Part shown: piece by piece, positions 12,401 through 14,825 of the stretch
How the letters are laid out: every line of letters starts with the position of its first letter
How positions within the stretch are numbered: the first letter of the stretch is position 1
Assembly: GCA_026770585.1 (NCBI GenBank)
Contig: MU646496.1
Span: 567,703-582,527, forward strand
Direction of reading: 5' to 3'
DNA length: 14,825 nt
From: Baffinella frigidus
Lineage: Eukaryota; Cryptophyceae; Cryptomonadales; Baffinellaceae
Notes under the pieces: model-generated
Told to the model about the DNA's origin: nothing
What the model saw: only the letters and a program-made list of their open reading frames with translations
Database searches by the model: none
Made by a program: the position numbers and the translations under genes

Positions 12401-14725
12401 GTATTTGCCGCGGGGTCGCGCCTGCTGGAAGAGTGCAACGGCGTCGATGAAATCCTCGATCTAGGTCCAAAGTTGACAGATTTGTACCACGCACACAGAT
12501 GGTCAACTTGAGAATAGTCTGTTAACGTCGACGACATCCTCGTTCTAAGTCCGAAGTTGACAGATTGGTGCTGCGTGTCAACTTGAGAATAGGGGACAAG
12601 CCTGCTGGAGAAGTGCAACGGCATCGATGAAATCCTCGATCTAGGTCCAAAGTTGACAAAGTTGTGCTGCTTGTCAACTTGAGAATGGTGTGCCAACCTC
12701 GACGACATCCTCGATCTAGGTCTAAAGTTGACAGATTTGTACCACGCACCCAGATTGTCAACTTGAGAACAGGGGACAAGCCTGCTGGAAGAGTGCAACG
12801 GCGTCGATGAAATCCTCGATCTAGGTCCAAAGTTGACAGATTTGTACCACGCACAGAGATTGTCAACTTGAGAACAGTCTGTTAACGTCGACGAAATCCT
12901 CGATCTAGGTCCAAAGTTGACAGATGTTTGCCGCTTGTCAACTTGAGAATAGGGGACAAGCCTGCTGGAGAAGTGCAACGGCATCGATGAAATCCTCGAC
13001 CTAGGTCCAAAGTTGACAGATCGGTACCACCACTTAGCAGTGGCCGAGTTCTTTTCTCCCCGGATATCCGGGAGAAATGCGGTTAGAATCCAATGCAAAT
13101 GGATAAGATTCGAGTACAAATCGTTTGTATGGACTGTATCCGGCAAGCCGCCGGTGGCTGCTAAGTGGTTGTCAACATGAGAATAGTGTGCCATCTTTGT
13201 CGAAATCCGCGATCTAGGTCCAAAGTTGACAGATTTTTACCACGCACACAGATTGTCAACTTGAGAATAGTCTGCTAACGTCACCGGAATTCTCGATCTT
13301 GGTCCAAAGTTGACAGTTTTGTACCACTCGTCAACTTGAGAATAGTCTGCCAACCTTGACGACGTCTCCGACCTAGGTCACTAACCCATGAACCCTACTT
13401 CATCTCCTAAAATCTTGATTTTTATCTGGTGTGCTCAATCCTAAACCCTTATTCCTTATCCCTACAGGCATCGTCCCCTAAAACCTTGATGCTTTGATCT
13501 GGCGTGTTAAACCCCAAACCCTCAACCATAAACCCCATACCTTCAACCCTAATCCATAAACCCCAAACCTCAAACCCAAAACCCCAAACCCCAAACCCCA
13601 AACCCCAAACCCCAAACCCCACCCCCCAAACCCCAAACCCCAAACCCCACACCCCAAACCCCAAACCCCTAACCCTCAAACAGCCGACGGGTTCACAAAC
13701 ACAGACCTCGCGCAACGCGCAACGCTCCTGGCGCCCCCCAGGAACCCTGAATACTAAACCCTAAACCCTACACCCTACACCTTACACCTTAAAACAGCCG
13801 ACGGGTTCGCGAATACCGATCTCGCACGGCCCACAACACTCCTGGAGCCCCCCGGGAATCCTGAATACTAAACCCTCAACCCTACACCCTACACCTTGAA
13901 ACAGCCGACGGGTTCACAAACACAGACCTCGCACGGCGCGCAACGCTCCTTGCGCCCCCCGGGAATCCTGAATCCTAAACAGCAAACTCCCAACCCAACA
14001 ACAGCGGACGGGTTCGCGAATACCGATCTCGCGCGGCGTGCCACACTCCTCGCGGGCCCTGGCCCTGTCGCCTGGGTCCACACCTCGGTCCTCTCCCGCC
14101 TAAACTCAAACCTCTACACCCTACACCCTAACACCCTACACCCTACACCCTACACCCTACACCCTACACCCTGCACCCTACACCCTACACCCTACACCCT
14201 ACACCCTACACCCTTCTCTACTCCACTGATACGGCCTGGGTCAACACCTCGGTAACATCCGTCGAGCCCTCTTACTAAACCTCGCCTTCCCGCGCTGCCC
14301 TAATCACCGCCCACTTAGCAGTGGCTGAGTTCCTTTTCGCCTTGAATTCAAGGCGAATTTCCGGTTAGGTTCGAGGGTAATGGATAAGATTCTAGGACAC
14401 ATCGTTTAGATGGACTGTATCCGTGAAGCCCTCGGTGGCTGCTAAGTGGTGGAACGGGCCGCGACAGTGAGAAAAACCTCAACGAAAGTGAGAGGAGAAG
14501 GAGGGGGGGTGCAGAGGGGTGGTTGGGGCCTCAAATCCAGCACCCTAAACTCTAAACCCTAAACCCTAAACCTTAACCCCTAAACCCTAAACCCTAAACC
14601 CTAAACCTTAAACTCTAAACCCTAAACCCTACACCCTAAACCCTAACCCCTGAACCCGAAACCCGAAACGGCAGGTGGTGGTACAGCACATTGAGAGTCG
14701 CCGCTTCGGCATCCCGCGACGAGGG
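3232..14725 (+). CDS. GT2-like (GT-A fold) glycosyltransferase gene, 10 exons visible, 3' end outside window
   Basis: Such enzymes transfer a sugar from a nucleotide sugar; an N-terminal hydrophobic segment (residues 13-27) suggests a secretory/Golgi protein. Joining 3232-3468, 3599-3649, 4938-5009, 7522-7626, 7877-7972, 9215-9277, 11422-11514, 12347-12464, 14005-14087 and 14675-14725 gives 323 residues without a stop. Family landmarks appear in order: ITLLLFTNRPGVWD and DYELLVVDDA (first strand and nucleotide-binding Asp pair), NAMNTGLFLASGRAVVFLND (the Asn-x-Gly helix and DxD-region strand, here NDF), PNALLAYPYDAY, LVEAFWDGPVFAAGSRLLEE followed by CNGVDE (acceptor-site region, like 'NGFDE'), and ADGFANTDLARRATLLAG (like 'EDxDLxxR'). 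Introns are phase 0 except the eighth (phase 1). Donors follow a G; acceptors are mostly GCAG. The acceptor sugar is unknown. Which of several duplicated exon edges is used was decided by completeness of the exon. Confidence 0.82.
3469..3598 (+). other. Glycosyltransferase intron 1, short and plain
   Basis: 130 bp, GTCTCG to GGGCGCAG, phase 0. No hairpin elements or exon copies seen. Confidence 0.65.
3599..3649 (+). CDS. Glycosyltransferase exon 2
   Basis: This exon has 17 codons, VVDDARADRRDAAIAMA, phase 0 at both ends. VVDD is the nucleotide-sugar-binding strand end expected after DYELL. The donor is GCG|GTTGGT. The frame stays open to 3745, but splicing to exon 3 gives AIAMA-ERLGVRLQHVVRSK, which fits the usual helix-strand pattern. 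Confidence 0.75.
3960..3996 (+). other. tRNA-Arg-like 5' half (truncated tRNA or SINE head)
   Basis: GTAGCCTAATGGATAAGGCA matches the D-arm and A-box region of eukaryotic tRNA-Arg (TAGCCTAATGG fits the box A pattern) and is followed by CCGG, as at the start of an anticodon stem. The expected anticodon loop, variable loop and box B (GGTTCGAATCC) do not follow. It is probably a broken tRNA gene or a tRNA-derived SINE fragment. Confidence 0.5.
4125..4160 (+). repeat. Degenerate echo of glycosyltransferase exon 3
   Basis: CGTCTACAGTAGGTGGTGCG then ATCGAAGCCC matches the middle of exon 3 (RLQ-VVRSK) with an in-frame stop TAG. It lacks an acceptor. Confidence 0.5.
4248..4296 (+). repeat. 5'-edge echo of exon 3, copy 1
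   Basis: GCATGCAG|GAGCGGCTGGGG reads ERLGLRLQQVARSKPTA in the frame of exon 3. About 60 bp of intron before the acceptor is duplicated too (AAAAAGTCGAAA..GATTTGCTCAGGCTGCGAGG). The copy ends where a foldback (CCACCAACCC) begins. Confidence 0.7.
4297..4467. mobile_element. 171-bp nested foldback with CCACCAACCC ends
   Basis: CCACCAACCCTCACGG..GACCAAATC at the left is the complement of GATTTGGTCC..CCGTGAGGGTTGGTGG at the right. Nested inside are a perfect 24-bp palindrome (4355-4378, half-site AGACACCCCAGA) and an AAGTTGACA..ATCAACTT stem. A relative with the same ends is at 6248-6397. Confidence 0.72.
4551..4605 (+). repeat. 5'-edge echo of exon 3, copy 2
   Basis: GGATTCAG|GAGCGGCTCGAG reads ERLEVHLQLVRSKPIAP, with the same duplicated intron leader as copy 1. 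No plausible donor follows; sequence continues into the hairpin at 4626. Confidence 0.7.
4626..4829. mobile_element. About 200-bp foldback, CGCCTTCGCGAAGC family (copy A)
   Basis: ACGCCTTCGCGAAGCAATAA, continuing through GGCTCCAAGCCCTG, pairs with its complement at 4793-4815; outer GTTCATAG/CTATGAAC also pair. The interior carries GGACACGACCGTGAAGTCG. A second copy lies in the next intron in reverse orientation (5873-6050). Confidence 0.78.
4938..5009 (+). CDS. Glycosyltransferase exon 3
   Basis: This exon has 24 codons, ERLGVRLQHVVRSKAKTSAR then ATRK, bounded by GGTGCAG|GAG and CGCAAG|GTCCAG, phase 0. Of the four exon 3-like copies it is the only one with both an acceptor and a donor and without a stop, so I take it as the real exon. 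It supplies the stretch usually seen between the VVDD and NTG motifs. Confidence 0.72.
5041..5166. mobile_element. Foldback element with the ACTACACA core and AT-rich arms
   Basis: AAACGGTTTTAATTTAAAAC at the left pairs with GTTTTAAATTAAAACCATTT at the right; inside, AATTACTACAC pairs with GTGTAGTGAATT. The core matches the TYATCC family but the ends do not. Confidence 0.7.
5244..5270 (+). repeat. 3'-edge echo of exon 3
   Basis: CGCGCAAG|GTCTAGCCTCGCC repeats the exon 3 end and the start of the intron (CCGCAAG|GTCCAGCCTCGC). The foldback at 5041-5166 sits between the two. Confidence 0.55.
5531..5617 (+). repeat. 87-bp direct repeat, copy 1
   Basis: This block (TTTCATTTGTACCACGCTTC ... GGTCATCGGAAACCGACACC) recurs with few changes at 6530-6616. 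The following GTGTTTCAGCTCGTGTATG block (about 5810) also recurs, at about 6630, but the hairpin at 5625-5780 is absent from the second copy. Confidence 0.75.
5625..5780. mobile_element. 156-bp inverted-repeat element
   Basis: AAAAGCTTACGTTAACGGA and its exact complement bound an interior unrelated to other hairpins here. The empty site at 6616 supports a discrete insertion after the duplication, or a clean loss. Confidence 0.65.
5873..6050. mobile_element. 178-bp foldback, CGCCTTCGCGAAGC family (copy B)
   Basis: Ends AACGCCTTCGCGAAGC and GCTTCGCGAAGGCGTT. The interior (GGACATTTAAACGACTTCAC) is the reverse complement of the interior of copy A at 4626-4829, so the two are inserted in opposite orientation in neighbouring introns. 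Confidence 0.78.
6079..6132 (+). repeat. 5'-edge echo of exon 4, copy 1
   Basis: GGGTGGCAG|GGGAAGTGCACT reads GKCTVMNTGLVLRGLPG in the exon 4 frame (exon 4: GECNAMNTGLFLASGRA) and then runs into GTAAAACC. A partial repeat of its tail (GGGTTGGTCCCGGCTTCCGG) is near 7059. Confidence 0.7.
6248..6397. mobile_element. 150-bp foldback with CCACCAACCC ends
   Basis: CCACCAACCCTCACGG..GTCGACGATTTTC-type arms pair through to a central palindrome, TTGAAGTCGGA/TCCGACTTCAA. Same ends as the element at 4297-4467. Confidence 0.75.
6530..6616 (+). repeat. 87-bp direct repeat, copy 2
   Basis: Second copy of the block at 5531-5617, joined directly to the GGTACACGCATCGTGTTTCA block. It therefore gives the state without the 5625-5780 hairpin. 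Confidence 0.75.
6784..6923. mobile_element. 140-bp foldback/MITE inserted in an exon-4 echo
   Basis: TTATCCGGGG and CCCCGGATAA ends with the ACTACACA core, 140 bp like those at 414 and 651. The flanks GGGT (6780-6783) and GAGT (6924-6927) are a near-exact 4-bp duplication. Removing the element restores GGTGGCAG|GGGGAGTGCACC, the start of an exon 4 echo. Confidence 0.78.
6897..6985. repeat. 36-bp inverted duplication around the exon-4 echo
   Basis: Bases 6897-6932 (element arm plus GAGTGCACC) recur as their exact complement at 6950-6985, separated by 17 bp. The third element arm is therefore a solo arm formed by inversion-duplication. Confidence 0.75.
6924..6950 (+). repeat. 5'-edge echo of exon 4, copy 2 (split by the 6784 element)
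   Basis: GAGTGCACCGCGATGAACAC GGGGTTGG reads ECTAMNTGLV. It is followed by an inverted copy of the element end (6950-6985). Confidence 0.68.
7246..7323 (+). repeat. 5'-edge echo of exon 4, copy 3 (near-complete, truncated by telomere-like repeats)
   Basis: GGTGGCAG|GGGGAGTGCAAT reads GECNAMNTGLFLASGRAVVF INDFHG, identical to exon 4 for 20 codons apart from synonymous changes, then stops matching at the CCCTCAACCC tract. It lacks the WLPPSFVSQT end and donor. Confidence 0.75.
7322..7396 (+). repeat. CCCTCAA/CCCTAAA telomere-like tract
   Basis: Four CCCTCAA units then about six CCCTAAA units, joined directly to a truncated exon 4 copy. Confidence 0.85.
7522..7626 (+). CDS. Glycosyltransferase exon 4
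   Basis: This exon has 35 codons, GECNAMNTGLFLASGRAVVF then LNDFTWLPPSFVSQT, bounded by AATGGCAG|GGG and ACG|GTCAGC, phase 0. NxG..xASG..VVFLND is the conserved helix and strand before the metal/nucleotide-binding site of GT-A enzymes; the usual DxD is NDF here. Confidence 0.82.
7627..7876 (+). other. Glycosyltransferase intron 4, short
   Basis: 250 bp, GTCAGC to CTTCCTGGCAG, phase 0. It has no hairpin element and no exon copy; only GGGCCCGCCTC occurs twice near the acceptor. Confidence 0.68.
7877..7972 (+). CDS. Glycosyltransferase exon 5
   Basis: This exon has 32 codons, AAFFAARPNALLAYPYDAYA then PCRVADGGQREE, phase 0, bounded by TGGCAG|GCA and AGAAGAG|GTGCGC. Joined to exon 4 it reads SFVSQT-AAFFAARPNALLAYP, the usual helix after the DxD region. 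Confidence 0.8.
8120..8158 (+). repeat. 3'-edge echo of exon 5, copy 1 (internally deleted)
   Basis: GCGCTCCTGGACTACCCCTA then CGGGGGTCAGCGAGAAGAG|GT reads ALLDYPYGGQREE, in frame, missing the AYAPCRVAD codons. Confidence 0.68.
8175..8313. mobile_element. 139-bp CCACTTAGCAG element, copy 1
   Basis: Ends CCACTCAGCAG and CTAAGTGG. It contains an internal palindrome around CTTGAATTCAAAG, a GGTTAGGTTCC segment, and GGATAAGATTCTAG..GACTGTATCCGTGAAG, in which GGATA pairs with TATCC. Copies at 13030-13168 and 14311-14449 have exactly the same length. Confidence 0.78.
8338..8385 (+). repeat. 3'-edge echo of exon 5, copy 2
   Basis: Reads DAYAPCRVADGGQREE in the exon frame, followed by GTCTCA. It differs from exon 5 only at synonymous positions (GTC GCC GAT versus GTC GCT GAC). 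Confidence 0.72.
8458..8478 (+). repeat. 3'-edge echo of exon 5, copy 3
   Basis: GACGGGGGCCAGCGAGAAGA G|GTACG reads DGGQREE with its donor. It directly follows a T run. Confidence 0.68.
8554..8565 (+). repeat. 3'-edge echo of exon 5, copy 4
   Basis: Only CAGCGAGAAGAG|GTCCG (QREE) remains, the shortest member of the series. The flank CCGCCCCACTC resembles the intron start after exon 5. Confidence 0.6.
8941..9004. repeat. GA-rich microsatellite
   Basis: Imperfect (GA)n and GAGG/GGGA units over 64 bp. Confidence 0.9.
9047..9068. repeat. TTCC microsatellite
   Basis: About five CTTC/TTCC units followed by CCTGCCTG. Confidence 0.85.
9215..9277 (+). CDS. Glycosyltransferase exon 6
   Basis: This exon has 21 codons, ELHREGKGLACAGGGEVDAR plus K, bounded by GGGCGCAG|GAG and CGCAAG|GTCATA, phase 0. 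It is the only copy with an acceptor. The family match is weak on its own; support comes from phase, splice sites, and the wobble-position pattern among its four 3'-edge copies (GAG GTC/GTG/GTT GAC). Confidence 0.62.
9341..9397 (+). repeat. 3'-edge echo of exon 6, copy 1
   Basis: Reads YRVGKGLACAGSGEVDPRK followed by GTGCCA, in the exon 6 frame. It is preceded by a C run and CATGAAATG. Confidence 0.65.
9481..9513 (+). repeat. 3'-edge echo of exon 6, copy 2
   Basis: Reads CAGGGEVDSLK then GTCTAGCC. Preceded by a C run and CATGAAATTCACCCG. Confidence 0.62.
9803..9835 (+). repeat. 3'-edge echo of exon 6, copy 3
   Basis: Reads CAGSGEVDPRK then GTGCCACGCC. About 70 bp of intron before and after it match copies 1 and 2. 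Confidence 0.65.
9909..9928. repeat. Perfect 20-bp palindrome
   Basis: CCGCGACAGATCTGTCGCGG, nested in a weaker GGAAATGCCTT..AAGGCG..TTTCC stem. Probably the tip of another foldback. Confidence 0.8.
10424..10594. mobile_element. 171-bp near-perfect foldback between 50-bp direct repeats, TSD TA
   Basis: GAGCGCTGTGCAGAGAAGTT pairs with its exact complement and the arms run about 80 bp to a loop near 10506-10515. TA flanks both ends. A 50-bp sequence (GAGTGCGGGCGCGTGGTGGT..) at 10374-10423 is repeated at 10598-10647. Confidence 0.8.
10727..10750 (+). repeat. 3'-edge echo of exon 6, copy 4 (diverged)
   Basis: GCAGTGGAGGTCGACCCGCG CAAC|GTGTG reads AVEVDPRN. It is the most distant copy. Confidence 0.5.
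10774..10926. mobile_element. 153-bp foldback rich in CCTACGG
   Basis: ATAGGGGTAACGGACTAAA at the left pairs with TTTAGTCCGTTAGCCTAT at the right; the arms also contain CCTACGGTAT and CTACGGTAGGCCGTAGGG. A shorter relative is at 8021-8078. Confidence 0.75.
10977..11135. mobile_element. 159-bp foldback with CCACGCGACGATA ends
   Basis: CCACGCGACGATAACCTGTG (and on to TATCAAATC) pairs with its complement at 11107-11135 with one mismatch. The interior carries CAAAGTTGACAGATTTGT, the motif of the exon 8 array. Confidence 0.75.
11261..11311 (+). repeat. 5'-edge echo of exon 7, copy 1 (76-bp tandem unit)
   Basis: CTTTTAG|GTGGAGAACAGC reads VENSSELSTFETPLDKS in frame, then TGG TAC TAA stops it. TGGTACTAAT is a branch-site-like motif for the next acceptor. 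Confidence 0.75.
11337..11387 (+). repeat. 5'-edge echo of exon 7, copy 2 (76-bp tandem unit)
   Basis: CTTTGAG|GTGGAAAACAGC reads VENSLQLSVFETPLDKS, again closed by TGGTACTAA. Most differences from exon 7 are synonymous. Confidence 0.75.
11391..11397 (+). promoter_or_regulatory. Branch-site-like TACTAAT before exon 7
   Basis: TACTAAT lies about 25 bp before the exon 7 acceptor and matches the branch consensus TACTAAC but for the last base. The same motif is at 11315-11321 before echo copy 2. Confidence 0.5.
11422..11514 (+). CDS. Glycosyltransferase exon 7
   Basis: This exon has 31 codons, VENSSELSVFETPLDKSPAE then KGWHLFEANFP, bounded by ACTTTTAG|GTG and CCCG|GTTTGA, phase 0. Joined to exon 8 it reads FEANFP-GVRGQGALPLVEAF. 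The third of three tandem copies, and the only one that continues past LDKS to a donor. Confidence 0.75.
11520..11782 (+). repeat. Long CCCTAAA-like tract
   Basis: Degenerate AATCCCCAAACCCT units grade into near-perfect CCCTAAA between 11676 and 11780. It starts six bases after the exon 7 donor. Confidence 0.9.
12061..12132 (+). repeat. 5'-edge echo of exon 8, copy 1
   Basis: GACTCGCAG|GGGGTGCGGGG reads GVRGQGALPLVEAFWDGPVL TAG, almost identical to exon 8 for about 20 codons, then diverges. Confidence 0.75.
12254..12271 (+). repeat. 5'-edge echo of exon 8, copy 2 (short)
   Basis: GATTCGCAG|GGGGTGCAGGG GCACGCG keeps only the acceptor and about five codons, then goes straight back to the intron leader. 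Confidence 0.65.
12347..12464 (+). CDS. Glycosyltransferase exon 8 (acceptor-binding region)
   Basis: This exon has 118 bp: GVRGQGALPLVEAFWDGPVF, AAGSRLLEECNGVDEILDL and one base of the next codon. FWDGPVFAAGSRLLEECNGV is the 'W.G.nf..R..LLE..NGFDE' block of GT2 enzymes. Acceptor GATTCGCAG|GGG (phase 0), donor GATCTAG|GTCCAA (phase 1). Its last part is repeated many times downstream. Confidence 0.82.
12465..13378 (+). repeat. Nine-fold array of exon 8 end copies with hairpins, mostly 180-bp period
   Basis: Each unit is [exon 8 tail]-GTCC-AAGTTGACA-spacer-TGTCAACTT-GAGAATAG. AAGTTGACA starts at 12470, 12554, 12650, 12725, 12830, 12914, 13010, 13223 and 13307. The long tail copies (CCTGCTGGA..GTGCAACGG) recur exactly every 180 bp at 12421, 12601, 12781 and 12961. 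The tails read VDEILDL, VDDILVL, IDEILDL, LDDILDL and similar. Every interval is a multiple of three. Confidence 0.85.
13030..13168. mobile_element. 139-bp CCACTTAGCAG element, copy 2, inside the array
   Basis: It sits in the spacer of the seventh AAGTTGACA/TGTCAAC hairpin. Its internal palindrome (CTCCCCGGATATCCGGGAG) differs completely from that of copy 3 but pairs equally well. Confidence 0.8.
13435..13680 (+). repeat. CCCCAAA/CCCTAAA tract
   Basis: Mostly CCCCAAA units between 13559 and 13670, with CCCTCAA and CCCTTAT variants at the edges. Sense strand is C-rich. Confidence 0.88.
13684..13731 (+). repeat. 5'-edge echo of exon 9, copy 1
   Basis: AAACAG|CCGACGGGTTCACAA reads (A)DGFTNTDLAQRATLLA, then CCCCCCAGGAACCCTGAATA. 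Preceded by CCCTAAC-type repeats. Confidence 0.75.
13798..13846 (+). repeat. 5'-edge echo of exon 9, copy 2
   Basis: AAACAG|CCGACGGGTTCGCGA reads (A)DGFANTDLARPTTLLE, then the same CCCCGGGAATCCTGAATA tail as the other copies. Confidence 0.75.
13905..13953 (+). repeat. 5'-edge echo of exon 9, copy 3
   Basis: AAACAG|CCGACGGGTTCACAA reads (A)DGFTNTDLARRATLLA, then CCCCCCGGGAATCCTGAATC. Confidence 0.75.
14005..14087 (+). CDS. Glycosyltransferase exon 9
   Basis: 83 bp, entering in phase 1 (G from exon 8 plus CG makes Ala): ADGFANTDLARRATLLAG then PGPVAWVHTS. DGFANTDLARRA corresponds to the 'G.eDtDLa.R' motif that follows NGFDE in GT2 enzymes. Acceptor ACAACAG|CGG, donor ACCTCG|GTCCTC, leaving phase 0. 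Only this copy continues past TLLA. Confidence 0.78.
14100..14217 (+). repeat. CCCTACA tandem repeat
   Basis: About 15 CCCTACA units, a telomere-like variant. Confidence 0.9.
14234..14251 (+). repeat. 3'-edge echo of exon 9
   Basis: GCCTGGGTCAACACCTCG|GTAACA reads AWVNTS with a donor closer to consensus than the one at 14088. It follows the CCCTACA tract. Confidence 0.68.
14311..14449. mobile_element. 139-bp CCACTTAGCAG element, copy 3
   Basis: CCACTTAGCAG and CTGCTAAGTGG form an 11-bp terminal stem. A 22-bp palindrome (half-site TTCGCCTTGAA) and nested CGAGGG/CCCTCG and GGATA/TATCC stems lie inside. Confidence 0.8.
14541..14668 (+). repeat. CCCTAAA tract before exon 10
   Basis: Near-perfect CCCTAAA with CCTTAAA and CCCTACA variants, ending a few bases before the exon 10 acceptor. 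Confidence 0.9.
14675..14725 (+). CDS. Glycosyltransferase exon 10 (end uncertain)
   Basis: After ACGGCAG, GTG GTG GTA CAG reads VVVQHIESRRFGIPRRG; joined to exon 9 this is WVHTS-VVVQHIESRRFGIP, plausible for the C-terminal strand and helix. A donor GGG|GTGCCT at 14726 is possible; otherwise the frame runs on into low-complexity PPHTPSHSLS. Confidence 0.62.
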
Positions 14726-14730
14726 GTGCC

Positions 14731-14825
14731 TCCCCACACACCCTCCCACTCTCTCTCGCACACCCTCTTCCACTCTCTCTCCCACACTCTCCCACTCTCT
14801 CTCGCACACCCTCTTCCACTCTCTC
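14731..14825. repeat. CACTCTCTC / CACACCCTCTTC minisatellite
   Basis: Units such as CCACTCTCTCTCGCACACCC recur to the window end with 18- to 40-bp spacing. Confidence 0.85.

Larger units (their letters stand above)
12465..14004 (+). other. Glycosyltransferase intron 8, expanded (1.5 kb)
   Basis: Phase 1. The first 0.9 kb is the exon 8 end array; then CCAAACC/CCCTAAA tracts (13435-13680, 13748-13794, 13866-13898) alternate with three 5'-edge copies of exon 9. Confidence 0.68.
14088..14674 (+). other. Glycosyltransferase intron 9 (0.6 kb)
   Basis: Phase 0. It consists almost entirely of the CCCTACA tract, an exon 9 end copy, the 139-bp element and the CCCTAAA tract. Confidence 0.62.

Noticed and set aside
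12319-13194. A 291-codon open frame on the minus strand across the array
   Set aside because: It is open only because every repeat spacing is a multiple of three and the unit lacks minus-strand stops in that frame. Its peptide (SVNFGPRSRISS repeats) resembles nothing I know, and the plus strand of the same DNA encodes the GT2 motif CNGVDEILDL.
12421-13378. CRISPR-like array
   Set aside because: Units are exon copies plus hairpins of uneven length, without unique spacers or cas genes, in a genome with spliceosomal introns.
13504-13764. Pro/Lys/Asn-rich open frame
   Set aside because: Direct translation of CCCCAAA telomere-like repeats.
11520-14668. True chromosome end
   Set aside because: The CCCTAAA tracts are many, degenerate and lie between exons of one gene, so they are interstitial; no long terminal array reaches the window edge.

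Overview
The window looks like nuclear DNA from a eukaryotic alga with a secondary, red-type plastid. Three things point that way. One gene has a signal peptide followed by an ASAFAP-like cleavage site (AHSFAP), the bipartite plastid leader of ochrophytes, haptophytes and cryptophytes. Both genes can be joined across GT-AG introns whose acceptors are nearly all GCAG. Plant-type TTTAGGG/CCCTAAA repeats are scattered inside the introns. I cannot name the species.

Two divergent genes explain the window; their ATGs are only 81 bp apart. On the minus strand (3150 down to 209, continuing past position 1) is a plastid-targeted PAP/fibrillin-family gene with three visible exons. On the plus strand (3232 to the right edge) is a GT2-like (GT-A fold) glycosyltransferase with ten visible exons, which I assembled by reading frame, intron phase and family resemblance. 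All 11 complete introns in the two models keep the frame. The continuous open frames give little hint of these genes because the exons are only 51 to 273 bp long.

The introns are the unusual part. Three are short (130 to 250 bp) and plain. The others are about 0.5 to 2.5 kb and hold foldback/MITE-like hairpins (several with 4-bp target duplications), CCCTAAA-like tracts, microsatellites, a repeated 139-bp structured element and a tRNA-Arg-like half.

The expanded introns share one layout. Copies of the 3' end of the upstream exon, each with its GT donor, lie downstream of that exon. Copies of the 5' start of the downstream exon, each with its AG acceptor, lie upstream of that exon. I call these 'exon-edge echoes'. 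Almost every expanded intron has one kind or both; the three short introns have none that I can see. Telomere-like tracts always have the C-rich strand as the sense strand, in both genes, although the genes run in opposite directions.

Layout: 1-26 poly-G; 27-208 degenerate telomere-like intron; 209-293 fibrillin exon 3; 294-2509 intron with hairpins; 2510-2629 exon 2; 2878-3150 exon 1; 3151-3231 shared promoter; 3232-3468 and 3599-3649 GT exons 1-2; 4938-5009 exon 3; 7522-7626 exon 4; 7877-7972 exon 5; 9215-9277 exon 6; 11422-11514 exon 7; 12347-12464 exon 8; 14005-14087 exon 9; 14675-14725 exon 10; 14731-14825 minisatellite.
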